DNA of 44,858 nucleotides from Candidatus Limosilactobacillus intestinipullorum (GCA_019117185.1 DXAF01000045.1:1-44858), one strand, 5' to 3'. Positions 15,723 through 25,557 are shown, counted from the first letter of the stretch. Made by a program: numbers and translations. Notes: generated from the sequence alone by a model not told the origin.

Positions 15723-16687
15723 CACCAGGCCTCCTTAGTTATTAGCTTCTTCAACACGTATGCAAGGTGGTGGCCCGCCATCACGGCCCCCCGCTGGTTC
15801 GGGTGGAGCCCGTCGGTGTAGTCATGACACCACCCAGTGGTTTCAATTACTCCAGTACCGTACCGCCGTGCTGTCGTCAGGATCTCGCTCCGGAACGTTT
15901 GACTGAAGGGAACCATCAAGTAGAGGGGATAGTTAGGGAAGGTCGCCTGAACTTGCCCGATGAATTTTTCGTAGGCGAGCTGAAATTCGGCGGCGGAGAA
16001 ACGACGGTCATTGACGCCCAGGTTGACCACTGTCAATTGGGGAGCGTTGGGGAACCATTTCGTAGTGGCGTCAATTCGGGGAAGAAAATCCGCAGCGACC
16101 GGGACCCCACCAGTCCCCGGCCGAAGCACTCCCGCCGCGGAATAGGCGATCCGCACCCCGTCAACCCCGACCTGGTCGCAGGCGAGACCGACGTAATTAC
16201 TTTCGGGGCGGTAGTCGATTGCCGCGTGCTTGCCGCCCACCCAGCAGCCAGCAGTAATTGAGTCACCAATGAAGTTTACTACTGGCCGTGGTGCTGCCGG
16301 CTCGACTTGACCTGTAGAGTGGATGCTGGTAATTGCAAAACCCTGGTTGCCATGCCAAACCTGGTCGAGGTCGGTGTTGCCAGCGCAGGAAACTTCGACC
16401 AAGTGGTGCTGCCGGTCCGGTAGGGAAACGGACAAATGGTGTTGTGCCGCCGGAATGCGGTGCCACGGTCCGTTATCAATCCGCCAGGCGTATATTTGAC
16501 TGGCAAAAGCGGGCTGACCGTTGTCAAGCACGTCGACTTGTAACTCATTGCTACCGTGACTAATAAGCCGAATACTGCTACCGAGATTAGTTGTGTACAA
16601 GCAGTCCTGTTCGTGAACCTGCTTAATTACCCACCGACCAGTCCGCTGGGCGAGGGGGAGAAGTGCTGCTGGTGCATAGCTGGTCAT
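15722..16687 (-). CDS. SGNH/GDSL hydrolase, carbohydrate-esterase type
   Basis: This is a 321-residue esterase with an N-terminal beta-sandwich-like part (about 30-125) and an SGNH domain. Block I is FIGDSIT with Ser143, block III is LGVND, and block V is DGLHPN with the Asp/His pair near the C terminus. The layout is like CE2/CE3 acetylesterases that deacetylate sugars. No signal peptide is evident, so it probably acts inside the cell. ATG 16687 follows CGGAGGCGG. It is the first gene of the operon with the phosphatase, PEBP-like and small-protein genes. Confidence 0.85.
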   Translation of the reverse strand: MTSYAPAALLPLAQRTGRWVIKQVHEQDCLYTTNLGSSIRLISHGSNELQVDVLDNGQPAFASQIYAWRIDNGPWHRIPAAQHHLSVSLPDRQHHLVEVSCAGNTDLDQVWHGNQGFAITSIHSTGQVEPAAPRPVVNFIGDSITAGCWVGGKHAAIDYRPESNYVGLACDQVGVDGVRIAYSAAGVLRPGTGGVPVAADFLPRIDATTKWFPNAPQLTVVNLGVNDRRFSAAEFQLAYEKFIGQVQATFPNYPLYLMVPFSQTFRSEILTTARRYGTGVIETTGWCHDYTDGLHPNQRGAVMAGHHLAYVLKKLITKEAW

Positions 16688-16712
16688 TTAACCGCCTCCG
16701 TTTCCTTCGTTC

Positions 16713-16718
16713 ATTCTA
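16713..16718 (-). promoter_or_regulatory. Extended -10 for the SGNH operon
   Basis: On the minus strand TGGTAGAAT provides a TGn extension and a TAGAAT -10 about 25 bases before ATG 16687. No convincing -35 is seen, which fits an extended -10 promoter. Confidence 0.4.
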
Positions 16719-16760
16719 CCATTATTTAGCTAACCAGGTGGTAACCGACGGACTAAATTC

Positions 16761-16774
16761 AGAAAGCGCTTACT
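16761..16774 (+). promoter_or_regulatory. cre-like site 1 upstream of galK
   Basis: AGAAAGCGCTTACT matches the CcpA consensus TGNAANCGNNNNCA at 8 of its 10 fixed positions... it keeps the AA-N-CG core and lies 31 bases upstream of -35. Catabolite control of the gal genes is expected in this family. Confidence 0.55.
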
Positions 16775-16792
16775 AAACGATTTAATAAATAA

Positions 16793-16806
16793 TGAAAGCG
16801 CTTATT
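16793..16806 (+). promoter_or_regulatory. cre-like site 2 overlapping the galK -35
   Basis: TGAAAGCGCTTATT is a near-copy of site 1, with 32 bases between equivalent positions (about three helical turns). It shares two bases with the TTGACA box, so a bound CcpA would block polymerase. Confidence 0.6.
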
Positions 16807-16833
16807 GACAAATTAGGTAAATCATATTAAATT
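16805..16833 (+). promoter_or_regulatory. galKT promoter
   Basis: TTGACA (16805-16810), a 17-base spacer and TAAATT (16828-16833). The transcript would start near 16840, within the TAGTAAA palindrome. Confidence 0.6.
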
Positions 16834-16838
16834 ATATT

Positions 16839-16854
16839 TAGTAAAAGTTTACTA
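16839..16854. promoter_or_regulatory. Candidate GalR operator at galK
   Basis: TAGTAAA-AG-TTTACTA is a perfect 7-bp inverted repeat with a 2-base centre, placed at the expected transcription start. A near-identical palindrome occurs upstream of lacS (35469-35484). LacI/GalR repressors bind palindromes of this size, and a galR gene lies in the same cluster. Confidence 0.65.
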
Positions 16855-16884
16855 CAAGTATTTTGTGCGATGGAGGTTATCGTG

Positions 16885-18063
16885 ATGGATAAGCAACAAT
16901 TTCTTGACGAATATAAAGCGGTCTTTGGCGAAAACGGGAAGGACGTCTTCTTCTCCCCGGGCCGGATCAATGTGATTGGTGAACACACCGACTACAACGG
17001 TGGCCACGTTTTCCCTTGTGCCATTAGTATCGGTACCTATGGTGTTTATGGCCCTCGTGAAGATACAACGGTGGCAATTTACTCCGCAAACTCCGCTAAG
17101 GAAGAGAATAGCAAGATCATTAAGTTTGACATTAATGATCAAGAACCACAAACGGCTGACGACGAAAAGTGGGTAAACTACTTTAAGGGGATGCTTGTTT
17201 ACCTGAAGCAACGTGGCTTCAAGATTGACCACGGCTTTAACTTCTACATTCACGGTTACCTGCCATACGGCTCTGGCCTGTCATCATCAGCCTCAATCGA
17301 AATGCTGATGGGTAACCTGTTAAAGGAAGAATTCAACCTCGATATTGATGAAGTTGAATTAGTTAAGTTAGGTCAAAAGACGGAAAATGACTTTGTTGGT
17401 CTGAATTCTGGGATTATGGACCAATTTGCTGTTGGGATGGGGAAGAAGGATAACGCCATCTTCCTCGACTGTAACACCTTGGATTATAAGTACCTGCCAC
17501 TAGAATTGGGCGACTACGAAATCCTGATCATGAGTACTAACAAGACCCACTCGCTGGCGGGCTCCAAGTACAACGAACGGGTTGAAGAGTGTGGCGAAGC
17601 GGTTAAGCGCCTCAGCAAGAAGCTCAACATTACCAAGCTGGGCGAGCTTGATCCCGCAACCTTTGACCAATACACTTACCTGATCAATGATGACACCCTG
17701 ATTCGGCGGGCCCGGCATGCCGTTAGTGAAAATAAACGGACGAAGCGGGCCATCGATGCGATGGAAAAGGGTGATCTGGAAGAACTAGGCCGACTAATTA
17801 ACGCTTCACACGTTTCCCTTAAGTATGACTACGAAGTTACCGGTAAGGAATTGGATACCTTAGCTGAAAGTGCTTGGGAGCAACCTGGTTGCCTTGGTGC
17901 CCGGATGGTCGGCGGTGGTTTCGCCGGCAGTGCGATTGCCATCGTGAAGAAGTCCGCTGCCGATGACTTTAAGAAGAACGTTGGCAAGATTTACCGGGAG
18001 AAGATTGGCTACGATGCCAGCTTCTACGATGCCGAAGTTGTTGACGGTCCACACAAGTTGTAA
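16885..18063 (+). CDS. galK: Galactokinase
   Basis: This is a 392-residue cytosolic GHMP kinase that makes galactose 1-phosphate with ATP, the first committed Leloir step. The galactokinase signature GRINVIGEHTDYNGG is at 26-40, the GHMP loop LPYGSGLSSSA at 126-136, the catalytic Asp179 in GIMDQF, and the C-terminal GARMVGGGFAG motif is present. ATG 16885 is used rather than 16870 because GGAGG (16872-16876) lies between them. galT follows after 27 bases. Promoter, two cre-like sites and a putative GalR operator lie upstream. Confidence 0.96.
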   Translation: MDKQQFLDEYKAVFGENGKDVFFSPGRINVIGEHTDYNGGHVFPCAISIGTYGVYGPREDTTVAIYSANSAKEENSKIIKFDINDQEPQTADDEKWVNYFKGMLVYLKQRGFKIDHGFNFYIHGYLPYGSGLSSSASIEMLMGNLLKEEFNLDIDEVELVKLGQKTENDFVGLNSGIMDQFAVGMGKKDNAIFLDCNTLDYKYLPLELGDYEILIMSTNKTHSLAGSKYNERVEECGEAVKRLSKKLNITKLGELDPATFDQYTYLINDDTLIRRARHAVSENKRTKRAIDAMEKGDLEELGRLINASHVSLKYDYEVTGKELDTLAESAWEQPGCLGARMVGGGFAGSAIAIVKKSAADDFKKNVGKIYREKIGYDASFYDAEVVDGPHKL

Positions 18064-18090
18064 TTAATGCTTTGCGAGGAGAATGAGAAA

Positions 18091-19539
18091 ATGAAGTTAA
18101 TTGAAGAATATGCCGATAAGGTAATTGCTAGTGGCGCTTACGATCCATTAGACCGGGTATACGTGATGAACAAGATCCGCGGTTTCGTGGGTGACGAGGA
18201 TGTAGAAGCTAGTGGTGACCAACCATTGGTCGCCCAACTAGTTGACCTGGCTGTTAAGCGCGGGAAGATCGAAGACGGTCAAACTGCCCGGGAAATTCTG
18301 AATGACCAACTCTATGACCTGATGACCCCACGGCCGTCAGTTGTTAACCACCTCTTCTGGGAAAAGTACCAGCAGTCACCAGCAACGGCAACGGACTGGT
18401 TCTATCAGTTGTGTACTAGTAATGACTATGTCAAGGTGGCCGCAATTAAGAAGAATGTGGTCTTTGATAAACCAACCAAGTATGGTAACTTAGAAATTAC
18501 TATTAATCTGTCCAAGCCTGAAAAGGATCCGAAGGCCATTGCGGCTGCCGCACATGATACGAAGAAGAAGTATCCCCAGTGTGCACTGTGCATGGAAAAC
18601 GAAGGGTACAAGGGCCGGCTTGGCCAGGCAGCTCGGAGTAACCACCGGATTATTCGGATGACCATCGGCGGTAAGCAATGGGGCTTCCAATACTCACCAT
18701 ATGCTTACTTCAATGAACACTGCATTTTCCTCGATAGTAAGCATGAACCAATGAAGATTAACCGGCAGACCCTGGTTAACCTGGTGGAAATTGAGCACCA
18801 ATTGCCCGCCTACTTTGTCGGTAGCAACGCCGACTTACCGATCGTGGGGGGCTCGATGTTAGCCCATGAACACTACCAAGGCGGTCGGCACATCTTCCCA
18901 ATGATGAAGGCAACGATCAAGAAGCTGCTTAAATTTGCTGATTACCCAGCGGTCAAGGCGGGGATCGTTAACTGGCCAATGAGTGACATTCGTTTGACCA
19001 GTGCCGACACGGCCCAACTGATTGACCTCGGTACCCACATTATTGATGTTTGGGACCACTACAGTGATGAAGGACTGGATATCAAGGCCTTTGACGGTGA
19101 TACCCGCCACCACACTGTAACGCCGATCATGCACCGTGACGGTGACCAGTACGTCTTAGACTTGGTTCTTCGTGATAACAACACGAATGACCAGTACCCA
19201 CTGGGAATTTTCCACCCACACGAAAAGTTGTGGCACATCAAGAAGGAAAATATCGGCCTGATTGAAGTGATGGGACGGGCAATTTTACCGGCCCGGTTGA
19301 AAGATGAGCTAAATGAAGTTAAGAAGTTTTGGCTCGGCGCCGCAAACAAGATTGCTGATAGCCACCTGCCGTGGGCAAAGGAAGTTCAGTCACGGGTTGA
19401 CATCACCAAGGACAACGTCGATGAAGTCTTGGAACAAGAATTGGCTAACATTTTTGCCAATGTTCTAGAAAATGCTGGGGTCTTTAAGGATGATGCGGCT
19501 GGCCAAGCTGGCTGGGACCGCTTCATTGACCAGCTGTAA
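18091..19539 (+). CDS. galT: Galactose-1-phosphate uridylyltransferase (Firmicute type)
   Basis: This 482-residue enzyme swaps UMP between UDP-glucose and galactose 1-phosphate. Length and sequence fit the Gram-positive GalT class, which is unrelated in layout to the shorter enterobacterial HPH enzyme. Recognisable parts are CALCMENEGYKGR, GFQYSPYAYFNEHCI and LAHEHYQGG. ATG 18091 follows GAGGAG (about 18076-18081); the frame's earlier ATG at 18067 lies before this ribosome site. It is the second gene of galKTR. galE is not in the window, so UDP-galactose epimerisation must be encoded elsewhere. Confidence 0.95.
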   Translation: MKLIEEYADKVIASGAYDPLDRVYVMNKIRGFVGDEDVEASGDQPLVAQLVDLAVKRGKIEDGQTAREILNDQLYDLMTPRPSVVNHLFWEKYQQSPATATDWFYQLCTSNDYVKVAAIKKNVVFDKPTKYGNLEITINLSKPEKDPKAIAAAAHDTKKKYPQCALCMENEGYKGRLGQAARSNHRIIRMTIGGKQWGFQYSPYAYFNEHCIFLDSKHEPMKINRQTLVNLVEIEHQLPAYFVGSNADLPIVGGSMLAHEHYQGGRHIFPMMKATIKKLLKFADYPAVKAGIVNWPMSDIRLTSADTAQLIDLGTHIIDVWDHYSDEGLDIKAFDGDTRHHTVTPIMHRDGDQYVLDLVLRDNNTNDQYPLGIFHPHEKLWHIKKENIGLIEVMGRAILPARLKDELNEVKKFWLGAANKIADSHLPWAKEVQSRVDITKDNVDEVLEQELANIFANVLENAGVFKDDAAGQAGWDRFIDQL

Positions 19540-19545
19540 AAATAA

Positions 19546-20562
<1,017 letters not shown>

Positions 20563-20606
20563 ATGAGCGCGGCGGTGCTAGAGTAAAGGCACGCTGTGTT
20601 CAGGCC

Positions 20607-20660
20607 AAAATGGCTTCCAATATTTGGAAAAATTTTCCAAATGTTGGAAGCCATTTTTTT
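20607..20660 (+). terminator. Terminator of the galKTR operon
   Basis: A long, almost perfect inverted repeat is centred on TTTGGAAAAATTTTCCAAA. The outer arms are AAAATGGCTTCCA (20607-20619) and TGGAAGCCATTTT, followed by seven T. It lies between galR and the convergent AraC pseudogene and can act on both strands. Confidence 0.88.
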
Positions 20661-20667
20661 ATGCCGG

Positions 20668-21599
20668 TTAGGAGGGGGACTGCTTATCTGTGTCCTTAAA
20701 CCGTTGGTAATAATTAATATCCGTATCCCGGGATAACAGTACCTGGGGGTCGAAGCTGCTGCTATCCTGAAACTTCTGCGTATAGGCCCGCCGAAATTCA
20801 GAAGGGGTTAGTTGGAACTTCTTTTTAAACTGCTTCATGAAGTGCTTGTCATCATTAAAGCAAGCATCACTAGCGACCCGCTTAATTGGGAAGTTAGTTT
20901 TTAGCAGTAGTTCTTGGGCCCGTTCCATCTTTAAATCATTAATGAACTGAATGAGTGTTTGCCCGGTGGCTTGCTTAAAGATTCGTTCAAGGTAGTTGGG
21001 GTTAAATTCAAAGTGGGCGGCAATTTGACTGACTGTTAACGTACTGCTGAGGTTAGATAAAATCCAGCCCTTGATGTTACTCATCTGGTCACTACCTGCA
21101 GATGAATGGGATTCAACAAAGTCGTGGGCCAACTCAATCAGCTCGTGAGCAGGTAGTCAACAGCAATGCGGGGGTAGTGCTTATTAATGGCGATATCTAG
21201 GACCTGGTTAGCGAGCACAAAGGACTTCTTAATGGCTGGCAAGGTAAAGTGGGCTGGTAAGGGAATAATTCCGTTGCGGACTGACTGCCCTTCCCAATAT
21301 TCACCCACTTGGCAACTGTGGGGGTGGGGGAAGAAATGAAACCAGTAGTACTGGGTGTGGCGGGGCGACTTTTGGTAGCTAACCACAATGGCATGGGCAG
21401 GGACCAGTAAGGCCTCATTTGCAGTAATGGCAAACCGGTGTTTATTAACTTGCAAGAAGAGTTGTCCAGAAACAACAATAATAATCTCATAAGCTTCGTT
21501 TTGATAAATTCGTTTGTGCCGCCAATTGTCGCCCGCGGTAAAGAACCCCTGGTTAGCAGCGACGACGGGGTGGCGAATGTCAAAGTAAGTTACCTGCAT
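20668..21599 (-). pseudogene. AraC-family regulator (MsmR/RafR-like), frameshifted
   Basis: Two adjacent minus frames together make one AraC regulator of about 310 residues. The first (ATG 21599 with GGAGGGG upstream, stop at 21138) holds the cupin-like sensor domain (MQVTYFDIRHP...). The second (to 20668) holds the double helix-turn-helix, with LTVSQIAAHFEFNPNYLERIFK and the FNDDKHFMKQFKKKF region. The break is near 21135-21150. After DYLL the first frame reads TS and stops, while the next frame reads AHELIELAHDF without an own ribosome site. Loss of one base in the first frame explains it. It faces the GPH permease and presumably once activated melB-aga. Confidence 0.85.
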
Positions 21600-21705
21600 G
21601 ATACCCCTCCTTAATACCTTAATAGTAGGAAATCTCCACCTAATGTTCAATATAAAGTGGTAAATAGACACCTTTAATGCAGTAACCACCATTTTTGAAA
21701 GCTAT

Positions 21706-21719
21706 TGAAAACGATTACA
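21706..21719 (+). promoter_or_regulatory. cre site upstream of the GPH permease
   Basis: TGAAAACGATTACA matches the CcpA consensus TGNAANCGNNNNCA at every fixed position. It lies 46 bases before ATG 21765, in the intergenic region shared with the AraC regulator. Confidence 0.75.
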
Positions 21720-21764
21720 ATTTAACCGTTGAAAGGTTGAATTTTTTGTTAGGAGTGAATTGCA

Positions 21765-23135
21765 ATGGATAACAAAAGGGTGAAATATCCATTTGGATCG
21801 ACCAAAGCGAAGGTCGGCCCCCTAGAAAAGCTGAGTTATGCCAACCTTGACTTTTTTGGACAGTTATTGGCAACGGTGGTTAATAGTTATTTGATGTACT
21901 TCTTCACGGATGTGGCAGCAGTCTCGGCCGCCGCCACGGGGATAATCTTACTGATTGCCCGGGTAGTTGATGCGGTTGGTGCGCCAGTCTGGGGGACCTT
22001 GATTGACATGACCCACTCTAAGTTTGGTAAGGCTCGGCCCTACTTCTTATGGTTGGCCTTGCCATATGCCGCTAGTGCGATCTTACTGTTCTGGGCGCCA
22101 AGCCTCTCCCCAGCCGCTAAGGCGATCTACTGTGGAGTTGTATACATGATCTATGGGGTCCTTTATCTGGGTATTAACGCCCTGATCACCACGATTTTGA
22201 CCCTGATCACCTCATCACCTGCACAGCGAGTTAAGTTGAATTTATGGCGGATGGTGGGCGCCCAGCTGGGGGTATTTATCGTTAATTCCTTGACGTTGCC
22301 ACTGGTGGCCTTCTTTGATGGCGGTAACGATGTTAAGGGTTTCCGGATCTTTATCGTAATTTTCGCGATCTTAAACGTGTGTGGGACCCTGTTCTCATTT
22401 GGCCATATCCGCGAACGGGTGGTTGTACCGAATAGTCAGCGGGTTACCCTGCGGAAGAGTATACACGCGATGAATAAGAACTGGCCATGGTTCTTGATCG
22501 TCGGTGGAAACTTCCTCTTTTGGATTGCCCAACAGGGCCGTCAGCAGTCACTGGTTTATTACTTTACGTACTATTTCCACAACAAGGGGTTAGTAACGTT
22601 CTTTAATTCAATTGCTATTATTCAAGTGATTGGTATTATCTCAATCCCATTGTTGAATAAGTACATGTCCAAGAGTCATATTTGGGCACTCGGCTTAACT
22701 GGTGCCGTACTTGGTCAGTTTATTATCATGTTTGCCCACCTCAACGTGGTCGGCGCAATCATCGGGTGGATCATTGCCAACATTGGTTCTGGGATTGCCT
22801 GCTCGATGCCGTTTGCGATGTTGGGATCGGCCGTGGACTATGGTGAGTGGAAGAACGGTGTTAACGCTGCCGGGATTTTAACTACGGTGGGTTCTGCCTT
22901 CTGTATGTCAATGGGAATGGGCCTTGTCGGTGCCTTAAATGGTGGTATTATGTCGGCCTTTGGCTACGTTGCCAATCATGCCCAAACCGCCCATGCCCTA
23001 TTAGGGATCAATATTTCGTTTAACTGGGTAACGATCTTAATGTACGCACTGGCGATTATCCCTGCTCTGGTTTATCAAAAGTATGAAAACATGGAAAAGG
23101 ATATTACCGTTGAACTTTCCAAGACCCGTGAATAG
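21765..23135 (+). CDS. GPH-family sugar:cation symporter (melibiose/raffinose type)
   Basis: This is a 456-residue, 12-helix membrane protein of the glycoside-pentoside-hexuronide family. The family region DAVGAPVWGTLIDMTHSKFGKARPY near the second cytoplasmic loop and the late SAVDYGEWKNGVNAAG motif are both present. It has no C-terminal EIIA domain, unlike LacS at 33447. Position between an AraC regulator and an alpha-galactosidase points to melibiose or raffinose as substrates. The reading frame is intact although both neighbours are broken. The ribosome site TTAGGAG precedes ATG 21765. Confidence 0.88.
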   Translation: MDNKRVKYPFGSTKAKVGPLEKLSYANLDFFGQLLATVVNSYLMYFFTDVAAVSAAATGIILLIARVVDAVGAPVWGTLIDMTHSKFGKARPYFLWLALPYAASAILLFWAPSLSPAAKAIYCGVVYMIYGVLYLGINALITTILTLITSSPAQRVKLNLWRMVGAQLGVFIVNSLTLPLVAFFDGGNDVKGFRIFIVIFAILNVCGTLFSFGHIRERVVVPNSQRVTLRKSIHAMNKNWPWFLIVGGNFLFWIAQQGRQQSLVYYFTYYFHNKGLVTFFNSIAIIQVIGIISIPLLNKYMSKSHIWALGLTGAVLGQFIIMFAHLNVVGAIIGWIIANIGSGIACSMPFAMLGSAVDYGEWKNGVNAAGILTTVGSAFCMSMGMGLVGALNGGIMSAFGYVANHAQTAHALLGINISFNWVTILMYALAIIPALVYQKYENMEKDITVELSKTRE

Positions 23136-23172
23136 AAAAATAAGGGGCCGTGACGATTGCCACATCCCCTTA

Positions 23173-23268
23173 CTAGTTAAAGTGCGAGTATAAGATGAAA
23201 ATTGTGTCAACAATGATGATGAGTGCGAGAAAGAATAGTAAGTTACCGCGTTTGGGTTTGTTATCCAT
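23173..23268 (-). CDS. Small single-pass membrane protein ORF, 31 residues
   Basis: On the minus strand ATG 23268 opens a 31-codon frame. Its start is MDNKPKRGN (basic N terminus), followed by one hydrophobic helix (about residues 10-27, FFLALIIIVDTIFILY), and it ends SHFN. GGAGG lies 10 bases before the ATG. It is too short for ordinary gene callers and lies antisense in the 256-base gap between the GPH permease and the alpha-galactosidase. The charged N terminus, helix and good ribosome site argue for translation; the length keeps confidence modest. No function is known to me. Confidence 0.5.
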   Translation of the reverse strand: MDNKPKRGNLLFFLALIIIVDTIFILYSHFN

Positions 23269-23311
23269 ACGATCGTGACCTCCATTTGACTTAGTAACTT
23301 CATCATAGCAA

Positions 23312-23325
23312 TGAAAACGTTTCAA
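23312..23325 (+). promoter_or_regulatory. cre-like site upstream of the alpha-galactosidase
   Basis: TGAAAACGTTTCAA has the cre core with a CG-centred palindrome (GAAA-CG-TTTC type) and differs from consensus only near its 3' end. It lies 66 bases before ATG 23392 and about 44 bases upstream of the minus-strand small ORF, so it could act on either. Confidence 0.55.
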
Positions 23326-23329
23326 AAGA

Positions 23330-23358
23330 AGAAAAGGTGGTAAATTGCCACCTTTTCT
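23330..23358. promoter_or_regulatory. Perfect 11-bp hairpin between cre and the alpha-galactosidase start
   Basis: AGAAAAGGTGG (23330-23340) and CCACCTTTTCT (23348-23358) form a perfect stem with a 7-base loop. On the minus strand it is followed by T-rich sequence (TCTTTTG). On the plus strand the T run is short and lies inside the stem. It could be a terminator or a leader hairpin ahead of the gene; it ends 33 bases before ATG 23392. Confidence 0.5.
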
Positions 23359-23391
23359 ATCGGATTAAGGTGTAACAAAGGAGGATCACAA

Positions 23392-25486
23392 ATGGGTAAG
23401 ATTTCAGTTAGCACTCCGGCAACGACACTGGGGTTAGAAGTCCTCGATACAGGCGCAGTGGCCTTAAGTCGGGTGGGCTCGAATGATCTGTCGCAAGTTG
23501 ATAATCAAAATAAGGAACAAATGACACGAACCGAAGTCCAGGTGACGGGAGAAAATATCCATCACAAGGGTGTCGGATTTGTTAGTACGGAACCAGGAAG
23601 TAGTCTTCACTATCTTAGTCACCAGGTCACGGATAATGACCAGGGGAAGCTGTTAACGGTTATTCAAAAGAATAAAACGGGGAACTTAAAGGTAATTAAT
23701 CACTACCAGCTCTACAACAATACCCCGGTAATTCGCAGCTGGGTAACCCTAGAAAACGTGGGGACGGCTTCTTTAGGGGTCGAGTACGTATCCTCGTTTG
23801 CACTAACGGGAGTTAACCAGGCCCAGGACCTTACCGGTAATTACGCCACGGATAACACCTTGTACGTAGCCAATAATGATTGGACAGCGGAAGCCCAGTG
23901 GAAAGCTAATACACTAAAGGATACTGGTTTAGACTACTGGGTCGATGGTGAAGAGAGGCAAGCCTCCTCAAAGCGGATTAGCATCACCAACAATTCTTCG
24001 TGGTCCTGTTCGGAATATTCGCCTAATGGGCTCTTGGTAAATAATAAGACTGGCCAGGTGGCAATTTGGCAGATCGAAAACAATGGCGCTTGGCACTACG
24101 AATTAACCGATATCGGTGCCGGGAACCTCCTAGCCATCCGGCTGTCGGGTCCGGAGGAGTACGATAACCACTGGTGGAAGGACCTCCAGCCAGGGGAGCA
24201 GTTTACGACGGTTACTGTGGCGTTTGGCCAGCTAATGGGAGATTTTGAAACGGCCGTTGGGGCAATGACAAAGTACCGGCGGAATATTCGCCGCCCAAAT
24301 ACTGATGACCAGCGTTTGGCCTGACTATATGAATGGCCTCTCTGGTGACCCGACGACTGCCAAGGAGAAGCCGTTGATTGATGCTGCAGCTGAGGCGGGG
24401 TGTGAATACTACGTCGTTGATTGTGGTTGGTACGCTCCTGGCTACTGGTGGGACAGTGTGGGTGAGTGGCAACCGTCCAGCGAACGTTTTCCCAACGGCA
24501 TCGAAGAGGTGATTGACTATATCCGCAGCAAGGGGATGGTCCCTGGCCCGTGGTTGGAAATTGAAGTAATGGGAATCAAGTGCCCACTAGCGAGTCAGTT
24601 ACCAGATGACTGGTTCTTTACCCGGCATGGCAAGCGGGTGATTAATTCTGACCGCTACCACCTGGACTTTACCAATCCGGCAGTGCGTAAGTACGCAGAT
24701 AGTGTAGTTGACCGGTTAGTAAAGCAGTATGGTGTCGGCTATATTAAGATGGACTATAATATTACGACTGGGATTGGCACCGACCATGCTGCTGACAGCT
24801 ATGGGGATGGCCTTCTTAACCATAACCGTGCCTACCTGAAGTGGTTGGATGCGGTTTTCCAGCGCTATCCAGAATTAGTAATTGAAAACTGTGGTAGTGG
24901 TGGGATGCGCCATGACTATGCGATGCTTCAACGCCACAGCATCCAATCAATGACCGACCAAACGGATTACGTTCGCAACGGTAACATCGCTGCCGTGGGG
25001 GCCTCCGTTGTTACCCCTGAGCAATGTGCAATCTGGTCTTATCCTTTAAAGGACGGGGATGACGAAGAGGTAATCTTCAACATGGTTAACACAATGCTAG
25101 TCCGGATTCACCAAAGTGGCTTGCTAAACGAGGTGACCGGCCACCGCCTTGACCTGGTCAAAGAAGGGATCGCAACCTATAAACACTATCGTGACCAGAT
25201 CCCGTCACTACTTCCCGTTTGGCCAACTGGCTTGGGACAAATTGACGATTCCTGGTTTAGCTACGGCCTCCATGGCCACGGCGAGATGTACCTAGCAGTT
25301 TGGCGTGGGGTTGGTGGGGCGGTCACCCAGTCAATCGACCTGACAGCGTATGGTAAAGTGGCTACCATTAAGCAGGTATACCCAACCGACGATGAGCTAA
25401 TTTCTTATGCCGTTGTCGGCAATAAGTTAGCCGTTAACTTTCCACGCGAAGGGGTTGCACGGTTATATAAGGTTGAATTTAAATAG
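23392..25486 (+). pseudogene. GH36 alpha-galactosidase, frameshifted
   Basis: Two overlapping frames make one GH36 enzyme of about 700 residues. The first 310 codons (ATG 23392 with AAAGGAGG) hold the N-terminal beta-sandwich and reach IRRPNTDDQRLA before TGA at about 24322. The catalytic barrel continues one frame over as VWPDYMNGLSGDPTT, with the nucleophile region YIKMDYN, CGSGGMRHDY and SMTDQTDY, and the C-terminal domain ends at 25486. The expected family text across the joint (LPVIFNDYMN) is shortened. Loss of 2, 5 or 8 bases, or gain of one, restores the frame; the repeated GTTTG context allows a slip. The enzyme would release galactose from melibiose or raffinose. Confidence 0.88.
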
Positions 25487-25506
25487 CATGGTGTAGTTCT
25501 TGTGAT

Positions 25507-25554
25507 AAAAAAAGATCCGAGCAGTCGGCGAATTTGATCGACTACTCGGGTCTT
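25507..25554. terminator. Bidirectional terminator between aga and the Fe-S gene
   Basis: AAGATCCGAGCAGTCG (25512-25527) pairs with CGACTACTCGGGTCTT (25539-25554), with two G-U or mismatched positions. The A run at 25507-25513 gives a strong T run for the minus strand; the plus strand ends TCTTCTTC. Confidence 0.8.
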
Positions 25555-25557
25555 CTT

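Noticed and set aside
15767-16261. 164-codon plus-strand frame opposite the SGNH gene
   Set aside because: It lies wholly antisense to a recognisable enzyme, has no good ribosome site, and its composition is Pro/Arg-rich like a shadow frame.
20668-21132. The C-terminal AraC part as an independent short regulator starting at TTG 21132
   Set aside because: No ribosome site precedes the TTG, and the upstream in-frame text AHELIE continues the family sequence, so it is the second half of a frameshifted gene.
24290-24340. Programmed ribosomal frameshift in the alpha-galactosidase as the preferred explanation
   Set aside because: No slippery heptamer or downstream pseudoknot is evident, and the joint lacks residues normally present, which favours mutation.
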